A stretch of DNA of 64,000 bases from Bacilliculturomica massiliensis (GCF_900605495.1 NZ_LR027602.1:248001-312000); one strand, 5' to 3'. Shown: positions 44,594-53,910, numbered from the stretch's first letter. Made by a program: numbers and translations. Notes: generated from the letters alone by a model not told the origin.

Positions 44594-45784
44594 ATGGCAA
44601 AGAGGCTTTTATCTGTGTGGCTTTCATTGACAATCTTACTTTTCTCATCAATTTCTATCTATGCTGGCGAAGCCGTCAGAGGTCAATTCTTCATGAAGAA
44701 TATCTACATCGACGGAACGCAAATTTTCAATTACGAACTGAACAATCCGCTGTTCACCTATAAAGGTGCGACATATGTGCCTGTCAACGGCAGCCTGAGC
44801 AGGGCGCTGGGCATTCAGGCCGACATGGATTGGGAAAGCCGCACACTGAAATTAGTGAAAACCGAACCCGCGCAGAAAGGCGCGAGCGACGGGAAACTTC
44901 AAAGCAACCTACAGGATGTCAATTGTGAAATTGCATCTGACATAACGGTCATCGCTTACGAGCCGACGAACCAGAAGGTTGCAGTAACCACCGAAGGAGG
45001 GGTGGAAACGCAAGCGAAAGCTGACGCGGCTGCAGAGGATACCGATGTGGCAGGCGCAGAGGCCGACGTGGAAACAGAAGCAGATGTTGTGCAGCCAGAG
45101 GAAGAGATCACGCTTCCGGAGCTGCAGGCGACAAAGCTCAGCTTAGGTGAACTGCCGCTGTTAGTGGAAGGGACGACCGTATATTTCCCTATCAAAGTCA
45201 TCACACAACATCATCTGTTCGGCTGGAGTCTGTATTACGATGATTACAGCGGGCTGTATATCAGCACCGATCCCGGCAAAGAAGCCAGGGAATACTTCAA
45301 CGAACCGCAGTCCCGGTACATCCGGGGACTGGTCAACTATATCAGAAAGTGCAACAGCAGCTACAGCGTAGCTCAGGCCCAGGATCTGGTGGCGATCTTT
45401 CAGCATGAAGCCAGGATCTACGGCGTGGATCACACTCTTCTGATCGCCATGGCGCAGAAGGAGAGCACCTTCAACGCAAGCGCCAGAGGCAGCAGCGGAT
45501 CGCTGGGGATCATGCAGATCCTGCCCTCCACTGCCAAAGGGTACGGAGTCAGCGCGTCGCAGCTGCTGGATCCGCACACGAATATCCAGCTGGGAGCCAA
45601 ATATATCAAGGAACGGCTGGACATGTACGACGGCAACGTGACGAAAGCGCTGTCGGCTTATAATCAGGGAGCAGGGGCCGTAAACCGAGGCAATTATACC
45701 ACGCGGTACGCGGGCCGTATCAGCTCCGCCCAGTCAGATATGAAAGAGTATATGTCTGAAAACGGATACGGAAAAGGCTATTAG
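44594..45784 (+). CDS. Exported lytic transglycosylase (SLT domain) with N-terminal stalk-like domain
   Basis: A protein of about 396 residues. A signal peptide (LLSVWLSLTILLFSSISIYA) is followed by a copper-amine-oxidase-N-like segment (FTYKGATYVPVNGSLSRAL), an Ala/Asp/Glu-rich linker (about 130-190), a second such segment, and a C-terminal lytic transglycosylase domain with AMAQKESTFNASARGSSGS (catalytic Glu), LGIMQILPSTAKGYG and ALSAYNQGAG. It cuts peptidoglycan at the cell surface. ATG 44594 follows GAGGGAG. The first third is more AT-rich than the rest, suggesting a composite origin. A TATAAT lies about 55 bases upstream without a clear -35. Confidence 0.88.
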   Translation: MAKRLLSVWLSLTILLFSSISIYAGEAVRGQFFMKNIYIDGTQIFNYELNNPLFTYKGATYVPVNGSLSRALGIQADMDWESRTLKLVKTEPAQKGASDGKLQSNLQDVNCEIASDITVIAYEPTNQKVAVTTEGGVETQAKADAAAEDTDVAGAEADVETEADVVQPEEEITLPELQATKLSLGELPLLVEGTTVYFPIKVITQHHLFGWSLYYDDYSGLYISTDPGKEAREYFNEPQSRYIRGLVNYIRKCNSSYSVAQAQDLVAIFQHEARIYGVDHTLLIAMAQKESTFNASARGSSGSLGIMQILPSTAKGYGVSASQLLDPHTNIQLGAKYIKERLDMYDGNVTKALSAYNQGAGAVNRGNYTTRYAGRISSAQSDMKEYMSENGYGKGY

Positions 45785-45869
45785 CCGTTTCCGCAGGCAG
45801 TTGGAGAAAAGGCTGCCGGGCCGTCTAAGGACCACGTGAAAAAAGCATATAGAATAGAAATTAATTATG

Positions 45870-45900
45870 AAAAAGCCGGGGAAGAAACCCCCGGCTTTTT
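45870..45900. terminator. Bidirectional rho-independent terminator
   Basis: AAAAAGCCGGGG (45870-45881) pairs with CCCCGGCTTTTT (45889-45900). It closes the transglycosylase unit. The remaining bases to 46083 show no further gene. Confidence 0.88.
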
Positions 45901-46083
45901 CGCGTCCGTAGCAAACGTGAGAGTCGACGCCCATAAGGGCAGTGTATAAAATTTCCTGCGTTCGTTAAATATATTGTTTAAGGGGCGTTTTTGTGTCTGG
46001 GAAACGTTGTCTGTATCCGCGCCGTAGCGTATGATGGGGTATTACAAACAAGGCACAACAGCTGCAGGAAAGGAGCAAAAGAA

Positions 46084-47292
46084 ATGGCAAGAAGAGGTGA
46101 AAACATTTATCAGCGTTCCGACGGCCGGTGGGAAGGACGCTATATCACAGGCTACGACGCGATGAGCGGAAAGGCGCAGTACGGTTATGTATACGCGGCA
46201 ACTTACGCGCAGGTCCGGCAGGAAAAGCGCCGGGTGGAGAAGGAGTCGGAAACCAGGCTGCGGCAGGAAAAGCTGAAGCAGCGAAGTCTGACGATGGCGG
46301 ACTGCTTTGCGGAGTGGCTGAACTGGAAGGCGACGGATCCGTCCCTTCACCAGTCCACACTGGACCAGTATCGGAGACACGTGGAGAAGCACATTCTTCC
46401 GGAGCTGGGCTGCTGTCGGATGTGCCTGCTGTCCCCGCAGGTACTGGACCGCTTTCGGGCGGAAAAACTGGAGAGAGGCAGATTGGACGGAGACGGAGGA
46501 CTGTCCGCCAGCATGGTCAATACGCTGATGTTTCTGATCTACAGCATGCTGGATTACGCGCTGGACGAGCGCTATATCGCTGAGATACCCAGGAAAAAGA
46601 TGAAGCGGGCGGTGGAAAACAGCGACAGAGAGATCCGGGTCTTTTCCAGGCGGGAGCAGGCGTGCATTGAGGAAGTGCTGCTTCGGAACTTCCCGCACCC
46701 GGTGTACGGGGAGACGTGTATGGGTATTTTTTTTGCTCTGTATACGGGGCTGCGCATCGGAGAACTGTCGGGTCTGCAGTGGCGCGATCTGGATCTGGAT
46801 AGTTCGCGGCTGCATATCCGCCGTACGCTGCAGAGGGGAACGGCGCCGGAGGGAAGCGGCGTGAAGACGAAGATCATCATGGGCCCGCCCAAAAGCCGCA
46901 ATTCCCGACGGAGCTTTCCCATCAAGAAGGAACTCTGCGGACTGATGAAGCAGTATTATAACAGCCTGCCGCCGGAGAGAAGGGAAAAGGACGAGCCCGT
47001 GTTTTCCTGTGACGGAAAGCATATTGAACCGAGAGTATATCAGAAGCGGCTGAAGTGGGTGCTGAAAAAGTCCGGAGTGGAGGAAGCCAATTTCCATGCC
47101 CTGCGCCACACCTTCGCCACCCGCTGCATCGAACACAACATGGACATCAAAAGTCTCAGCGAATGTCTGGGACACAGCAGCAGCACCATCACGCTGAACG
47201 TGTACGCCCATTCTTTCGCGGAACACAAACAGAGCTGTCTCAACCGTCTTGATTTTCCGGAGATCAATAAAAACGTTAAGTTCCATATCTGA
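46084..47292 (+). CDS. Tyrosine recombinase / phage-type integrase
   Basis: The 402-residue protein has an N-terminal arm-binding segment (GENIYQRSDGRWEGRYITGYD), a SAM-like core-binding domain and a catalytic domain with Arg in YTGLRIGELSGL, the HALRHTFATR His-x-x-Arg box, LGHSSSTITLNVYAH with the nucleophile tyrosine. It is typical of Tn916- or phage-like integrases of Bacillota. No excisionase, phage structural or conjugation gene and no tRNA target lies next to it, so it is either a solitary remnant or the edge of a small island holding the following restriction-modification genes. ATG 46084 follows AAAGGAG. Confidence 0.92.
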   Translation: MARRGENIYQRSDGRWEGRYITGYDAMSGKAQYGYVYAATYAQVRQEKRRVEKESETRLRQEKLKQRSLTMADCFAEWLNWKATDPSLHQSTLDQYRRHVEKHILPELGCCRMCLLSPQVLDRFRAEKLERGRLDGDGGLSASMVNTLMFLIYSMLDYALDERYIAEIPRKKMKRAVENSDREIRVFSRREQACIEEVLLRNFPHPVYGETCMGIFFALYTGLRIGELSGLQWRDLDLDSSRLHIRRTLQRGTAPEGSGVKTKIIMGPPKSRNSRRSFPIKKELCGLMKQYYNSLPPERREKDEPVFSCDGKHIEPRVYQKRLKWVLKKSGVEEANFHALRHTFATRCIEHNMDIKSLSECLGHSSSTITLNVYAHSFAEHKQSCLNRLDFPEINKNVKFHI

Positions 47293-47323
47293 CGGCAGCC
47301 GGACAGGCGCGGTCTTGTTTTTC

Positions 47324-47352
47324 TTGTGGAAAATCCGGCGGCAAGGTATAAT
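47324..47352 (+). promoter_or_regulatory. Promoter of the restriction-modification genes
   Basis: TTGTGG (47324-47329) and TATAAT (47347-47352) are 17 bases apart. The surrounding bases resemble the promoter at 51533-51561 base for base in several stretches. Confidence 0.65.
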
Positions 47353-47460
47353 AGCCATAGTGTTTATATGAAGCAGTAAAATGATTGTGCCCGGCGGGCC
47401 GGCGGCAGGGAGAGCCCCGCCGCAGTTCGCCGGACGCATTGAGCGGGATGGAGTACATAG

Positions 47461-48204
47461 ATGAACGAGATCATTTTTCCGGAGGATTTTGAAGCGAGAA
47501 CAGAGGATGCGGTTCGTTTTTTCTGGAGCACCAGGGACGGGCAGATATCCAGGCAGCTGGCGGGACAGAGCAGGGATCAGGGCAACCGGGGCGCCGTCAC
47601 CGGAGGAAAGCAGCTGGACGGCTTTGTGGACCTGATCCGCCATACGCTTCTCCTGAACGGAGTGCCGGAAAAAAGCATTTTCTGTGAAGCCGGTCTGGAG
47701 ATCCCCGGATTTTACAGGCCGAGTAAGAAGTGGGACCTGCTGGTGATGGAAGAGGGCCGTCTCGCGGCGGCGGTGGAATTCAAAAGTCAGGTGGGGCCTT
47801 CTTTTGGAAATAATTTCAACAACCGGACGGAGGAGGCCATGGGCAGCGCTCTGGACGTCTGGACGGCTTACCGGGAAGGCGTTTACGGCCTTCAGGAAGC
47901 GCCGTGGCTGGGCTATATGATGGTGCTGGAGGACTGTCCGAAATCCACGGCGCCGGTGTCCGCCCGTTCGCCTCACTTCGAGGTGATGCCGGAATTTGAA
48001 CATTCCTCTTATATGAAGAGATACGAGATATTCTGCAGAAAACTGGTGCTGGAACGACAGTACAGCGCCGCCTGCTTTGTGACCAGCCGCAGGGACGGAG
48101 AACCGGGGAATCACAGCTGCCCGGTCCCGGAGCTTTCGGTACGGTCCTTTGTTTTATCGCTGCTGAGGGCGGTTCTCGCCCGCGGCGGCAGACAGGAGAG
48201 TTGA
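47461..48204 (+). CDS. Type II restriction endonuclease, XhoI/PaeR7I family
   Basis: The 247-residue length matches XhoI and PaeR7I. RDQGNRGAVTGGKQLDGFV, KKWDLLVMEEGRLAAAVEFKSQ (the PD-(D/E)xK-type core D...EFK) and GPSFGNNFNNRTEEAMGSA are the conserved blocks. Known members cut CTCGAG; keeping that specificity is inference. The methyltransferase gene follows one base after the stop, as expected for a type II pair. Confidence 0.87.
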   Translation: MNEIIFPEDFEARTEDAVRFFWSTRDGQISRQLAGQSRDQGNRGAVTGGKQLDGFVDLIRHTLLLNGVPEKSIFCEAGLEIPGFYRPSKKWDLLVMEEGRLAAAVEFKSQVGPSFGNNFNNRTEEAMGSALDVWTAYREGVYGLQEAPWLGYMMVLEDCPKSTAPVSARSPHFEVMPEFEHSSYMKRYEIFCRKLVLERQYSAACFVTSRRDGEPGNHSCPVPELSVRSFVLSLLRAVLARGGRQES

Positions 48205-48205
48205 C

Positions 48206-49222
48206 GTGACGGAGCACATTTTATACCATGGGGATTCGCGGCGGATGGATTATATCGCCGACGGCAGCGTGCATCTGGTCCTCACATCGCCGCCTTATTG
48301 GAATCTGAAGGAATATGAAAAAGGGAGCGGTCAGCTGGGCATCATCGAGGATTATGAGGCTTTTCTCATGGAGCTGGAAAAGGTCTGGAAGGAATGCTAC
48401 CGCATTCTGGTGCCCGGGGGCAGGATGGTCTGCGTTGTGGGGGACGTCTGTCAGTCGCGGCGAAAATACGGGAGGCACGTGGTTTTTCCCTTGCATTCTG
48501 ACATCGCAGTGTGCTGCCGGAAGATCGGATTCGATAATCTGAATCCCATACTGTGGCACAAGGTCTCCAACGCGAACTTTGAAGCCAATAGAGGGACTTC
48601 GTTTCTGGGAAGGCCCTATGAGCCAAACGCGATCATAAAAAATGATATGGAATACATCCTCATGCAGAGAAAGCCCGGAGGCTATCGCAGGCCTACGGAA
48701 AAACAGCGGGAGGAGAGCCGCATCGGAAAAGAAGACTACGATAAGTGGTTCCGGCAGATATGGAACCTCTCCGGCGCGTCCACCCGCAGCCATCCCGCCC
48801 CCTTTCCGCAGGAGCTGGCCGGCCGGCTGATCCGCATGTTTTCCTTCGTGGGAGACACGGTGGTGGATCCGTTCTGCGGCAGCGGCACGACTATGATCGA
48901 GGCCGCGGCCTGCGGCAGAAACAGCATCGGCGTGGAGGTGGAGGAGAAGTACTGTTCCATGATCCTCAGCCGCATGCACAGACAGTATGCAAAGACAGAG
49001 GGCGTCACTGTGCGGGAGGAAAGGCCAGAAAAGCCGGCGGGGCCGGTAGGGCTGGCGAGGCTGGAAGGGCCGGAAGAGCCGGAAAGATCGAGCAGGGCTG
49101 AAAAGGCCGGCGGGGCCGGAGAGGCCGGTGGGATTGGAAAGGTCGGAAAGGCCGGAAAGGCCGGAAAGACCGGAAAGGCCGGAAAGGCTGGAAAGGCCGG
49201 AAGAGCTGAAGGTCAGGGATAA
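48206..49222 (+). CDS. DNA methyltransferase (beta-class, TSPPY) with Gly-Lys-Ala repeat tail
   Basis: The 338-residue protein has motif IV TSPPYWN (27-33) before motif I VVDPFCGSGTT (about 220), the beta-class order of N4-cytosine/N6-adenine methyltransferases. The cores of known PaeR7I/XhoI partners are, as I recall, of a different class, so this may be a swapped partner. After the catalytic fold (ending about 265) comes a Lys/Gly/Ala tail of some 70 residues, including ten Gly-x-y triplets encoded by a 9-base tandem repeat. The tail is basic and could bind DNA. GTG 48206 with CAGGAGAG upstream is the start. Confidence 0.85.
   Translation: MTEHILYHGDSRRMDYIADGSVHLVLTSPPYWNLKEYEKGSGQLGIIEDYEAFLMELEKVWKECYRILVPGGRMVCVVGDVCQSRRKYGRHVVFPLHSDIAVCCRKIGFDNLNPILWHKVSNANFEANRGTSFLGRPYEPNAIIKNDMEYILMQRKPGGYRRPTEKQREESRIGKEDYDKWFRQIWNLSGASTRSHPAPFPQELAGRLIRMFSFVGDTVVDPFCGSGTTMIEAAACGRNSIGVEVEEKYCSMILSRMHRQYAKTEGVTVREERPEKPAGPVGLARLEGPEEPERSSRAEKAGGAGEAGGIGKVGKAGKAGKTGKAGKAGKAGRAEGQG
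49136..49207 (+). repeat. In-frame 9-base minisatellite, 8 units
   Basis: The unit is GGAAAGGCC with few changes. Because 9 is a multiple of 3, copy number changes would alter tail length, not frame. It lies inside the methyltransferase gene, with more degenerate units before it from about 49020. Confidence 0.85.
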
Positions 49223-49428
49223 AGGCTGGGATGAAGAAAAGACGAAAGGGCGGCGCGAGGACCGGAAGAAGGGCGGAAAAGGAGACAATTGATGAAAAGC
49301 GTTTGTGACGACGGGAGCGGGCCCTTATTTTCGGACGCCTATTTTAGATATGGTCTGCGGTAAGGAAGCAGTAGTCCGGTCCCGCATACATTATCCGGTG
49401 AATTTATATTGAGATTGGGAAAATCATG

Positions 49429-49466
49429 CAGGCAGGCGCTGATAACAGGCGCCTGCCTGTTTTTTA
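49429..49466 (+). terminator. Rho-independent terminator after the restriction-modification genes
   Basis: CAGGCAGGCGC (49429-49439) and GCGCCTGCCTG (49449-49459) form a perfect stem followed by seven T residues. Confidence 0.9.
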
Positions 49467-50104
49467 TAGCATGGGAATATCGTCCGCTGTATTTCCGGAT
49501 GTTTTAAAAAGTTCACCTTGTGAAAGTGAGCCCGCAGGGCGAATATGTTTCCGAAGGAAACTATTTTATTATGAAAAGCAAATCGGTAGCTGAACACGCA
49601 GCTCCTATACCCCCATGCCGGGAACCGTTCTGATCCGCGGGCAGAGATCTTCTGAACACTGAAATATGGTTGAGACAGTGGTCTGGGGCGGCCTGAAAAG
49701 GAAGGTATGCGGATCGTTTCCCGATTTTTTCTTTTTGCCGGCAAAAGAGGCTCAAAAACGAAAAGAAAATGGATAATATATACTTTACATAGTAAATATA
49801 GAAAATATTTTTCGTTTTTAACGCAAAATCATATTGAAAAAGAAAAAAGCGACATAAATCGACAGGAGAAACAGTTTAAATGTCGGTTGCGCCGCCCGTT
49901 TTTTTCTTTTTCAGGTGCTAAAAGCATGAAAAAAGAAAAAAAGTCCGCTCATGTGTCCAGGCGATCCTCGTATCTACCCAAAAGCCGGCCCCGCAGGCAG
50001 GTAAATGAGCAAGAATGATGAAAACCAGAGTATGCGCAGCCGTTATAATCAATCATGCAGGAGACCTGCTGTTTACTTTGAATGAGGATAAAGGGGGGAT
50101 TCAC
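49467..50104. other. Non-coding stretch before the MATE gene
   Basis: About 640 bases without a credible gene. Bases 49760-49990 are clearly AT-rich with many A and T runs, unlike the neighbours. A perfect palindrome TTTTGCCGGCAAAA is at about 49733-49746. No clear promoter consensus was found. Confidence 0.5.
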
Positions 50105-51469
50105 ATGAGTATAAGCGAGAAGCGGGACCGGCAGGCGCCGGTCCATCCGCTGGCGCAGGATTTCAGCGCGCCGTCGCTGTTGAAGTTTGCATTTCCTACC
50201 ATTGTTATGATGGTTTTTATGGGGCTGTACACTGTTGTTGACACTGTTTTTGTGGCGCGTTTTGTGGGAACGGATGCGCTGTCGGCGGTCAATATCGTCG
50301 TACCCGTGATCAATCTGATGGTGGGATTGGGTTCCATGCTGGCTTCCGGCGGCAGCGCGGCTATTGCGCGGAAACTGGGGGAGGAGAAGGACAGGGACGC
50401 CGGAGAGACTCTGACGCTTATCCTGCTGGCCGGGCTGTCGCTGGGTCTGGCGATCTGCGTCGCGGGATCGTTGTTTCTGGAACCGCTGGTTCGGATGTTG
50501 GGATGCGGCGACGTTCTGTTTCCTTATTGCCGGGATTATCTGTCCGTACTGCTGATCTTCGCGCCGGCCTGTATCCTGCAGGTGCTGTTTCAGTCCCTTC
50601 TGGTCACAGCGGGGAGACCGGGGCTGGGCATGTGGCTGACTCTTATGGGAGGAATGGCCAATGCGCTGTTCGATTTTCTTTTGATCGCCCGGTTCGGGAT
50701 GGGGATCCGGGGCGCCGCACTGGCTACGAGTCTGAGTTATCTCATACCCACTGCCGCCGGCATCCTGTTTTTCCTGTTCGCTAAAAATAACAGGCTGCGC
50801 TTCTGCCGACCCTGCGGCGGCGCCGGAGAACTGGGAAAAATCTGCTTCAACGGTTCCTCTGAGATGGTGGGACAGTTATCAGCAGCCGTCACTACTTTTC
50901 TGTTCAACCTCACCATGATGCGCCTTCTGGGTGAAAACGGCGTCGCGGCGATCACCATTATGATCTACTCGCAGTTTCTTCTGTCTACTCTGTATATCGG
51001 GTTTTCCATGGGAGTGGCGCCCGTCATCAGCTACAGCTGGGGAAGCGGAAATTACCGCGGTCTCAAACGCATATGCAGAATATGCTTCGGCTTTATCGGC
51101 GTTGTTTCGATCGCAGTGTTCGTGGTCTCAATGATATTCGGGCCGGAGCTTACGGGTATTTTTGCGCCAGAGGGAAGCCGCGTCTATGAGATCGCCCGAT
51201 ATGGTTTTCAGATCTTTCCGTTCAGCTTTCTGTTCTGCGGATATAACATTTTCGCCTCGGCGTTGTTTACCGCGCTCTCCAACGGAACGGTCTCGGCGAC
51301 CCTTTCCTTCCTGCGGACCTTCGGTTTTCTCACTGCCGCTCTTCTGACGCTGCCGCTGTTTCTGCAGGTTGCGGGCGTTTGGCTGGCGGTCCCTGCGGCA
51401 GAGCTTCTGACGCTCATCCTGTCTGCCTGCTTTGTCTGGCATTACAGGAAACAGTACCAATATCTGTAG
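50105..51469 (+). CDS. MATE-family efflux transporter
   Basis: The 454-residue protein has about twelve membrane segments in two halves. FPTIVMMVFMGLYTVVDTVF and VARFVGTDALSAVNIVVPV are typical MATE opening blocks, with GSMLASGGSAAIARKLGE and, in the second half, FSMGVAPVISYSWGSGN. MATE proteins expel cationic drugs or metabolites with Na+ or H+. ATG 50105 has AAGGGGGG upstream; the longer reading from 50015 adds an unlikely hydrophilic leader. Confidence 0.92.
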   Translation: MSISEKRDRQAPVHPLAQDFSAPSLLKFAFPTIVMMVFMGLYTVVDTVFVARFVGTDALSAVNIVVPVINLMVGLGSMLASGGSAAIARKLGEEKDRDAGETLTLILLAGLSLGLAICVAGSLFLEPLVRMLGCGDVLFPYCRDYLSVLLIFAPACILQVLFQSLLVTAGRPGLGMWLTLMGGMANALFDFLLIARFGMGIRGAALATSLSYLIPTAAGILFFLFAKNNRLRFCRPCGGAGELGKICFNGSSEMVGQLSAAVTTFLFNLTMMRLLGENGVAAITIMIYSQFLLSTLYIGFSMGVAPVISYSWGSGNYRGLKRICRICFGFIGVVSIAVFVVSMIFGPELTGIFAPEGSRVYEIARYGFQIFPFSFLFCGYNIFASALFTALSNGTVSATLSFLRTFGFLTAALLTLPLFLQVAGVWLAVPAAELLTLILSACFVWHYRKQYQYL

Positions 51470-51480
51470 GAACAGGTGTC

Positions 51481-51537
51481 GGCTCCGGCCGGAAAAGGAA
51501 TTTACGCCGTGTCCGGGGTCGTTTTCTTGCGGTTGTG
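51481..51537 (+). repeat. Direct repeat copy A (57 bases) upstream of the AAA-ATPase gene
   Basis: 48 of 57 bases match copy B at 53420-53476. Both begin GGCTCCGGCCGG and contain CGTTTTCTTGC. The right end of copy A supplies the -35 of the promoter at 51533. Confidence 0.85.
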
Positions 51538-51561
51538 AAAACCGGGGCGCAAGGGTATAAT
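51533..51561 (+). promoter_or_regulatory. Promoter of the AAA-ATPase/PD-(D/E)XK gene
   Basis: TTGTGA (51533-51538) and TATAAT (51556-51561) with 17-base spacing. Confidence 0.65.
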
Positions 51562-51617
51562 AAGAACAGAACGGGGAGATCAGGCGCTGCTGCGCCTCCG
51601 GAAAGAGAGGACGAAAC

Positions 51618-53333
51618 ATGGCGGAGAACAGGAGCAAGGTCAGGCCGCTGCCCATCGGCGTGGACAGCTTTGAGGATTTGATTACCAACGGGTATTATTA
51701 TGTGGATAAAACCGGGCTGATAAAAGACCTTTTAGATCTGGGAGGAAAGGTCAATCTCTTCACCCGCCCCCGGCGTTTTGGCAAGACGCTGAACATGACG
51801 ATGCTGCGGAGCTTCTTCGAAATACCGAAGGATGAGAGTGCGGCGGAAAAGCAGAGAGAGCTCTTTTCCGGTCTGAACATCGCGAGGGCAGGAGAGACGT
51901 ACACCGCGCAGATGGGCCGGTATCCGGTTATCTTCCTGACGTTGAAATCAGGAAAGCAAAACAGCTGGGAGTTGGCCAGGGCGTCCCTTTACAATGAAAT
52001 TGAGAAAGAGTTTGGCCGTCATTCAGGAGTGGTGCTGTCGTCGGAACTGGACGAAGCGAGCAGGGAGCAGTATCGGCGGATCATGCAGAAGGAACGGCGG
52101 GAGGAAGATTATCTGCAGTCCCTGCAGTTTCTGTCTGCCTGTCTGGAGTCGGCTTACGGGAGCAAGACGATCATTCTGATCGATGAATATGACGTGCCGC
52201 TGGAGTCGGCTTATGCGGAAGGGTATTACAAAGAGATGGCGGACTTTATTCGCTCGCTGTTCGAGTCGGCGCTGAAGTCCAATGAATCGCTGGCCTTTGC
52301 GGCGCTGACCGGGTGCCTGCGGATTACGAAGGAAAGTATCTTTACGGGGCTGAACAATCTGGAGATTTTTTCGGTGGCGAGCTATGGATACGCGGAACAC
52401 TTTGGCTTTACGCCGAAGGAGGTAGAGGAAGCGCTGCGCTTTTATGGAAAAGAAGCATATTTTCCGGAGGTGAAGGAGTGGTACGACGGCTATCTGTTCG
52501 GGGACACGGAGGTGTACAATCCGTGGAGCGTGGTGAACCATTTGAAGCAGATGACCATCAAAGAGGATATCAGGCCGAAGGCCTACTGGGCGAACACCAG
52601 CGGCAACACCATCGTGAGGACGCTGATTGAGAAAGCGGACGCGGGAGTCAGGGCGGAGATCGAGGAGCTGATGGCGGGCGGGGCGGTCGAGAAGCCGGTA
52701 CACGAAGATATTACGTATGACGAGGTGGATAAGGACATCAACAATCTATGGAACTTTCTGTACTTTACGGGATATCTGACAAAGGAGTCGGAGCGAAGAG
52801 ATGAGGAAGACACCGTCTATGCGACGCTGCGGGTTCCAAACCGGGAAGTGAGAACGATATATAAGGACCACATCCAGAACTGGTTTGAAAGTGAGCTGCT
52901 GGAGCAGAGCGGCGTGAAAAAATTGTACGCCGCAACGCTGAGCGGAGATGCGGGAACGATGGAGGGGGAGATCGGAGGTCTGCTGAGAAGGAGCATCAGT
53001 TATATGGATAGCCGGGAAGCATTCTATCACGGTGTTATAATGGGGCTTTACAGCAACCTGGCCGGTTATACGATGGAATCCAATCGAGAATGGGGCGACG
53101 GGAGACCGGATTTGGTGCTGTTGCCGGAGAGTATACGGGAGACTGCGATTATCTTAGAATTGAAGTGGACGGAGGATCCGCTCAAGCTGGAGGCGCGCTG
53201 TGACGAGGCGGTGACACAGATACGGGAGAAAAACTACTGCAGGGATTTGGCGCTGAGGGGATATGCGCAAGTGATCGCCTACGGAATTGCATTTTATCGG
53301 AAGGACTGTGTGGTGAAAGTATACGGGGCATGA
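51618..53333 (+). CDS. AAA-ATPase-like protein with C-terminal PD-(D/E)XK nuclease domain
   Basis: The 571-residue protein has the AAA-ATPase-like N-terminal half (PIGVDSFEDLITNGYYYVDK, TRPRRFGKTLNM as an unusual Walker A, IILIDEYDVPLESAY as Walker B) and a C-terminal nuclease-like domain with the acidic/lysine core GRPDLVLLPES...IILELKW. The family (PF09820 with PF08011 by memory) is common in multiple copies in gut anaerobes and is suspected to be mobile or defensive, without a settled function. It is flanked by 57-base direct repeats, with RM genes nearby. ATG 51618 follows GAGAGGACG. Confidence 0.9.
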   Translation: MAENRSKVRPLPIGVDSFEDLITNGYYYVDKTGLIKDLLDLGGKVNLFTRPRRFGKTLNMTMLRSFFEIPKDESAAEKQRELFSGLNIARAGETYTAQMGRYPVIFLTLKSGKQNSWELARASLYNEIEKEFGRHSGVVLSSELDEASREQYRRIMQKERREEDYLQSLQFLSACLESAYGSKTIILIDEYDVPLESAYAEGYYKEMADFIRSLFESALKSNESLAFAALTGCLRITKESIFTGLNNLEIFSVASYGYAEHFGFTPKEVEEALRFYGKEAYFPEVKEWYDGYLFGDTEVYNPWSVVNHLKQMTIKEDIRPKAYWANTSGNTIVRTLIEKADAGVRAEIEELMAGGAVEKPVHEDITYDEVDKDINNLWNFLYFTGYLTKESERRDEEDTVYATLRVPNREVRTIYKDHIQNWFESELLEQSGVKKLYAATLSGDAGTMEGEIGGLLRRSISYMDSREAFYHGVIMGLYSNLAGYTMESNREWGDGRPDLVLLPESIRETAIILELKWTEDPLKLEARCDEAVTQIREKNYCRDLALRGYAQVIAYGIAFYRKDCVVKVYGA

Positions 53334-53419
53334 TACGGACGGCCAGTTTTGGCTATAATCTGTATTCTATGGTCCACGCCATGAGCGAGGAAAAGAAGCC
53401 CTGAAATAGGACGAAAGGC

Positions 53420-53476
53420 GGCTCCGGCCGGCGAAGGAACTTACGCCGTGCTCGGGGCCGTTTTCTTGCAATCGTG
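53420..53476 (+). repeat. Direct repeat copy B (57 bases) downstream of the AAA-ATPase gene
   Basis: The partner of 51481-51537, in the same orientation, about 90 bases after the stop codon. No -10 sequence follows this copy. Confidence 0.85.
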
Positions 53477-53531
53477 CTAGATGAATATAGAAGGCAGTAA
53501 AAACTTTGTCTCGCCTGTAGGTCAAAACAGC

Positions 53532-53572
53532 AAAAAGCGTTCGTGAAATAGGTTATTTCACGAACGCTTTTT
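53532..53572. terminator. Perfect 19-bp hairpin with T-run
   Basis: AAAAAGCGTTCGTGAAATA (53532-53550) pairs fully with 53554-53572 over a GGT loop, then T residues. It can act as a bidirectional terminator. Its core is an inverted near-copy of the hairpin at 53911-53941. Confidence 0.85.
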
Positions 53573-53910
53573 TTGTCTTTTTACACTCTTAGTATAGACA
53601 TTTTTCGTCTTTTTGTAAAGGATTATTGTCGAATTTGATCACAAAACCAACAAAAACTCAAATAATTGATAAGAATCTGTGACTAACAAACCTAGTATCT
53701 TCCATAATTCTTAATATATTTATATACAAAAAATGAATAAGCCGTCAAATGCGCCGTCAAATCCCTGTCCTCCATTAGAACCAGAGACATTGAAACATCA
53801 GGCTTTTATGGATCCTGCGTTTTTTTTCTTCAAAAAACCGGTCAAAAATGCGCCGTCAGAATAAGCCGTCAAAAAAAATTAAACGTTGGAATTTCAATGC
53901 CTAAGGGGGT
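53573..53910. repeat. AT-rich segment with four GCCGTCA iteron-like repeats
   Basis: GCCGTCA occurs at 53741, 53753, 53852 and 53865. The flanks form two kinds, AATAAGCCGTCA and ATGCGCCGTCA, in swapped order in the two pairs. The segment is much more AT-rich than the surrounding DNA and has no gene. Confidence 0.6.

Noticed and set aside
46042-48114. Open frame of 690 codons on the minus strand over the integrase and restriction genes
   Set aside because: It spans two clear genes and the promoter between them, with low-complexity translation and no family pattern.
49020-49210. CRISPR-like repeat array
   Set aside because: The repeats are 9 bases without spacers and lie inside the methyltransferase reading frame; it is a coding minisatellite.
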